From Pseudomonadota bacterium (GTDB lineage Bacteria; Myxococcota; Polyangia; Polyangiales; Polyangiaceae): a DNA stretch of 8,253 bases. The notes under the pieces were generated by a model, which searched no databases, was not told the origin of the DNA, and saw only the letters and a program-made list of their open reading frames with translations. The DNA lies in NCBI GenBank assembly GCA_023419055.1, contig JAEZYO010000367.1:1-8253 (forward strand). The letters are read 5' to 3'. Of this stretch, positions 5,600 to 8,253 are shown piece after piece; position 1 is the stretch's first letter; each line of letters begins with the position of its first letter. A program made the position numbers and the translations under genes.

Positions 5600-7035
5600 G
5601 CGCTACCGACCGGAGCTCGGCCCGCATCCTGAACGGTCCGCTCGGCCTCGAGGTCGCGCGCTTCGGCACGCCGCTCGCGGTCGGCATGGGCCTCCAGACC
5701 GCGTTCAACCTGGTCGACATGTACCTCATCGGCCAGCTGCCGGAGGACTTGCGCGGACCGGCGCTCGGCGCGATCGGCATCTGCGATCAGCTCGCCGCGC
5801 TCGGCACCATCATCAGCTACGGCCTCAGCGTCGCCACCAGCGCCATGATCTCGCGCCGGCAGGGTCAGGGCGACCAGGAAGGCGTGCGCCGCATCGCTTG
5901 GCAGTCGCTCCTCGTGGTGCTCCTGCTCTCGCTCGTCTTCGGCCTCGGGGGTGGGCTCGGCGCGGGGCCGCTCATGCACGAAGTGGTGGGCGCCAAGGGT
6001 CAGGTCGCGGAGCTCGGCACCGAGTACCTCGCCGTCTTGATGGGGGGCAGCTTCACGATCTTCCTCGTCTTGCACTTGACCACGCTGATGCGTGCGCTCG
6101 GGAGCGCGAAGACACCCGTCGCGTGGCTGATCGTCGCGAACGTCCTCAATTTGATTCTGGCGGTGCTGTTGATCTTCGGCCCCGGCCCCGCGCCCGCGCC
6201 GTTCGAGTGGGGTCCTCCGCTGGCGCGCGCCCTCGGCCTGCCGCGCCTCGAGCTCCTGGGAGCGGCCTGGGCGACGTTGCTCGCGCGCCTGGTGGTGCTC
6301 TTCCCGCTCGTCTACCTGTGCATCAAGCGCTTCGGCCTCTTCCGCGAAGACGCTCGCTCGCGCCCGGACGGCGACGTCATCCGCTCCATCTGGCGGCTCG
6401 GCTGGCCCTCGAGCACGCAGCTCGTCCTCCGCATCGCCGCGATGCTGGTCACCCACTCGCTCGTGGCGCGCGCCTTCACCACCGAGCAGGACCAGACCGC
6501 GAGCACCGCGCTCGGCATCGTCTTCCGCCTCGAGACCATGGCGCTCTTCGTCGGCCTCGGCTGGGGCAGCGCGGCGCAAACCTTCGTCGGGCAAAACCTC
6601 GGCGCCGAGAACCGGGGACGAGCCAAGCTCTCCGGCTACTACGCGGCCCTCTTCAACGCGTTGATGATGCTCTTCATCGCGCTCGCGTACAGGAGCTTCG
6701 GCCAAGACCTGGTGGCGGTCTTCGACGCCGACCCGCGCGTCATCGACATCGCGCTCGGCTACTTCCACTGGGTCGGCTTCTCCTACATCGGCCTCGGCGT
6801 CGGCATCGTCCTCGGCGCCGCGATCCAGGGCGCCGGCGCGACCCTGCAAGCGCTCCTGCTCGACGCCGCGGTGGTCGTTCTGTTCCAGATCCCCGCGAGC
6901 CTCGTGATCGGCTTCGCGGAGGGCGTCACGTACGAGCATATTTGGCTCGTCGTCGCGAGCACGTACGTCGCCTTCGGCCTGCTCTACGCCGTGAGCTACC
7001 AGCGTGGCCGCTTCCTGAACGCACGCGCGGCGTGA
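5596..7035 (+). CDS. MATE-family efflux transporter
   Basis: This 479-residue inner-membrane protein has about 12 predicted helices in two halves and belongs to the MATE family (NorM/DinF-like), which exports drugs or metabolites in exchange for Na+ or H+. The first helix contains Asp41 in FNLVDMYLIG, matching the conserved cation-coupling acidic residue. TSAMISRRQGQGD (about residues 81-93) is the N-half family signature, and its C-half counterpart GQNLGAENRGRA lies at 332-343. A Pro-rich loop (GPGPAPAPFEWGPP) near the middle separates the halves. The start is GTG in a GTGA overlap with the preceding RNase H-like gene, so the two are probably translated from one message. The substrate cannot be deduced. 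Although it shares the MOP superfamily with the flippase at 1228-2631, its signature motifs place it among the transporters rather than the polysaccharide exporters. Confidence 0.88.
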   Translation: MSATDRSSARILNGPLGLEVARFGTPLAVGMGLQTAFNLVDMYLIGQLPEDLRGPALGAIGICDQLAALGTIISYGLSVATSAMISRRQGQGDQEGVRRIAWQSLLVVLLLSLVFGLGGGLGAGPLMHEVVGAKGQVAELGTEYLAVLMGGSFTIFLVLHLTTLMRALGSAKTPVAWLIVANVLNLILAVLLIFGPGPAPAPFEWGPPLARALGLPRLELLGAAWATLLARLVVLFPLVYLCIKRFGLFREDARSRPDGDVIRSIWRLGWPSSTQLVLRIAAMLVTHSLVARAFTTEQDQTASTALGIVFRLETMALFVGLGWGSAAQTFVGQNLGAENRGRAKLSGYYAALFNALMMLFIALAYRSFGQDLVAVFDADPRVIDIALGYFHWVGFSYIGLGVGIVLGAAIQGAGATLQALLLDAAVVVLFQIPASLVIGFAEGVTYEHIWLVVASTYVAFGLLYAVSYQRGRFLNARAA

Positions 7036-7055
7036 CCCGGAAAACACGCGCGTCC

Positions 7056-7067
7056 CGGCCCGGGCCG
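7056..7067. repeat. 12-bp perfect palindrome upstream of sthA
   Basis: CGGCCCGGGCCG is its own reverse complement and ends 5 nt before the possible extended -10 element of sthA, so it covers the -35 region. It could be an operator half-site pair, but GC-only palindromes arise easily at this composition. Confidence 0.3.
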
Positions 7068-7072
7068 CAGGG

Positions 7073-7081
7073 TGTTATGAT
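7073..7081 (+). promoter_or_regulatory. Possible extended -10 element of sthA
   Basis: TGTTATGAT is the best promoter-like element in the window: TGN plus TATGAT, five of six matches to TATAAT. It ends 9 nt before the sthA ATG, which predicts a leader of only 2-3 nt. No Shine-Dalgarno site and no clear -35 box are present. Confidence 0.5.
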
Positions 7082-7090
7082 CCCCGGCCC

Positions 7091-8253
7091 ATGTCGGAAC
7101 ACTACGACCTGTGCGTGATTGGAGCGGGCCCGGCGGGCGAGAAGGGCGCGGCGCAGGCGGCCTACTTCGGCAAGCGCGTGCTCGTGATCGAGGGTGAGCG
7201 GGCGCCCGGCGGCGCGGCGGTCCACACCGGCACGCTGCCGAGCAAGACCCTGCGCGAATCCGCGCTCTACCTCTCGGGTTATCGCGCGCGCGATCTGTAC
7301 GGCATCGCGGTCGAGCTCGACCCCCGGGCCACGCTGCAGCGCCTGATGTCGCGCAAGAACGCCATCGCCGACGCCGAGTCCCACACCATCAGCTACAACT
7401 TCGAGCGGCACCGCATCAACTACCTGCGCGGCCGGGGGCGCCTCGTCGACGAGCACACCGTGAGCGTCGCCACGCCCGACGGCGAGCGGCGAGCCACCGC
7501 CGACTACATCCTCATCGCCACCGGCTCCAAGCCCCATCGCCCGGCGGACATGGATTTCTCGGACCCCTTCATCCACGACAGCGACGAGATCCTCACGATC
7601 GAGCAGATGCCGACCTCCATGACCATCCTCGGGGGTGGTGTGATCGGCTGCGAGTACGCGTGCATGTTCGCGGCGCTCGGCGTCGAGATCAATCTCGTCG
7701 ACGCGCGCCCGGAGATCTTGCCCTTCCTCGATCAGGAGATCGTCCAGCGCCTCAAGGCGGCCATGCTGCGCCTCGGCGTAAAGCTCATCCAGGGGCAGCG
7801 CTGGAAAGGCGCTCGCCGCGAGGGCGACGGCGTCGTCACCACCCTGGCCGACGGCGCCGTCGTGCAATCGCAGCAGCTCCTCTTCGCGGCGGGCCGCGTG
7901 GGCAGCACCGCCGATCTCGGGCTCGAGAACGTCGGGCTCGCCCCCGATTCACGCGGCTACCTGCAGGTCGATCGGCAATTTTGCACTCAAAAGCCGCACA
8001 TCCTGGCCGCCGGAGACGTCATCGGCTTCCCCGCGCTCGCCTCCGTCTCCATGGAGCAGGGCCGCGTCGCCGTGTGCCACGCCTTCGGCTTCGGTTACAA
8101 GCAGAGCGTCGCCTCGAGCATGCCGTACGGCATCTACACCATCCCCGAGGTCAGCTCCTTCGGCGAGACCGAGGAGACCTGCAAAGAGAAGAAGCTCGAC
8201 TACGTGACGGGCCGCGCCCTCTTCGCCGACAACCCGCGCGGCAAGATCACGGG
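7091..8253 (+). CDS. sthA: Soluble NAD(P)+ transhydrogenase, SthA type (3' truncated)
   Basis: The first 387 codons of a flavoprotein of about 465 residues run off the window. The protein belongs to the pyridine nucleotide-disulfide oxidoreductase family and should move hydride between NADPH and NAD+ in the cytoplasm, balancing the two pools. The FAD-binding motif GAGPAG is at residues 11-16, the NAD(P)-binding motif GGGVIG at 181-186, and AAGDVIGFPALASVSMEQGR (second FAD contact, Asp309) lies near 306-325. Where dihydrolipoamide dehydrogenases carry the CxxxxC redox pair, this reads GGAAVHTGTLPSKTLRES, with Ala43 and Thr48. MPYGIYTIPEVSSFGETEE in the dimerisation domain is close to known SthA proteins. 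The missing cysteines rule out lipoamide or mercuric reductase chemistry. SthA itself often keeps the first Cys, so this copy is slightly unusual. It begins 55 bp after the MATE gene, with its own promoter-like element. Confidence 0.9.
   Translation, partial: MSEHYDLCVIGAGPAGEKGAAQAAYFGKRVLVIEGERAPGGAAVHTGTLPSKTLRESALYLSGYRARDLYGIAVELDPRATLQRLMSRKNAIADAESHTISYNFERHRINYLRGRGRLVDEHTVSVATPDGERRATADYILIATGSKPHRPADMDFSDPFIHDSDEILTIEQMPTSMTILGGGVIGCEYACMFAALGVEINLVDARPEILPFLDQEIVQRLKAAMLRLGVKLIQGQRWKGARREGDGVVTTLADGAVVQSQQLLFAAGRVGSTADLGLENVGLAPDSRGYLQVDRQFCTQKPHILAAGDVIGFPALASVSMEQGRVAVCHAFGFGYKQSVASSMPYGIYTIPEVSSFGETEETCKEKKLDYVTGRALFADNPRGKIT

Noticed and set aside
5455..7047. A 530-codon open frame on the - strand opposite the MATE gene
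   Set aside because: Its translation is low-complexity, rich in Arg, Glu, Ala and Asp, with no domain, as expected opposite a GC-rich gene. The + strand frame encodes a clear membrane transporter with family motifs.

Overview
The window is high-GC DNA with a strong preference for G or C at third codon positions. Genes are tightly packed and often overlap. GTG starts, a lack of Shine-Dalgarno sites at many starts and the gene families present suggest a myxobacterium-like organism (Myxococcota, perhaps Polyangiales). That placement is inferred from composition and gene content; no rRNA or other marker gene is present.

Left part (1-3702), surface polysaccharide genes. The window opens inside the 3' end of an unrecognised + strand gene (stop at 266). 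A phytanoyl-CoA-dioxygenase-like Fe(II)/2-oxoglutarate enzyme follows, overlapping by 44 bp a Wzx-type polysaccharide flippase. A UDP-GlcNAc 4,6-dehydratase (PseB type) converges on the flippase from the - strand. The 51-bp gap between them, plus the last codons of pseB, forms a two-copy 33-bp tandem repeat that carries the pseB stop region twice. The likely theme is making, modifying and exporting a glycan that contains 6-deoxy or nonulosonic-type sugars.

Middle part (3703-4319). A TerB-like protein gene lies 18 bp upstream of pseB on the - strand, so the two are probably co-transcribed. A 119-bp divergent promoter region separates it from the + strand genes to the right.

Right part (4320-8253), all + strand. 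It holds moaD (sulfur carrier ending in Gly-Gly), a very divergent RNase HII/H2-like protein, a MATE-family transporter joined to it by a 4-bp GTGA overlap, and the first 387 codons of a soluble NAD(P)+ transhydrogenase (sthA) that runs off the window.

The two most interesting points are the RNase H2-like protein, which keeps most of the family framework but seems to lack one catalytic aspartate and the GRG ribonucleotide-sensing arginine, and a recurring TGNTANNNT element placed 9-20 nt before several start codons without Shine-Dalgarno sites, suggesting extended -10 promoters that give very short or leaderless transcripts. No RNA genes, CRISPR arrays, insertion sequences or prophage genes were seen. 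There is no gene-free stretch longer than 300 bases.
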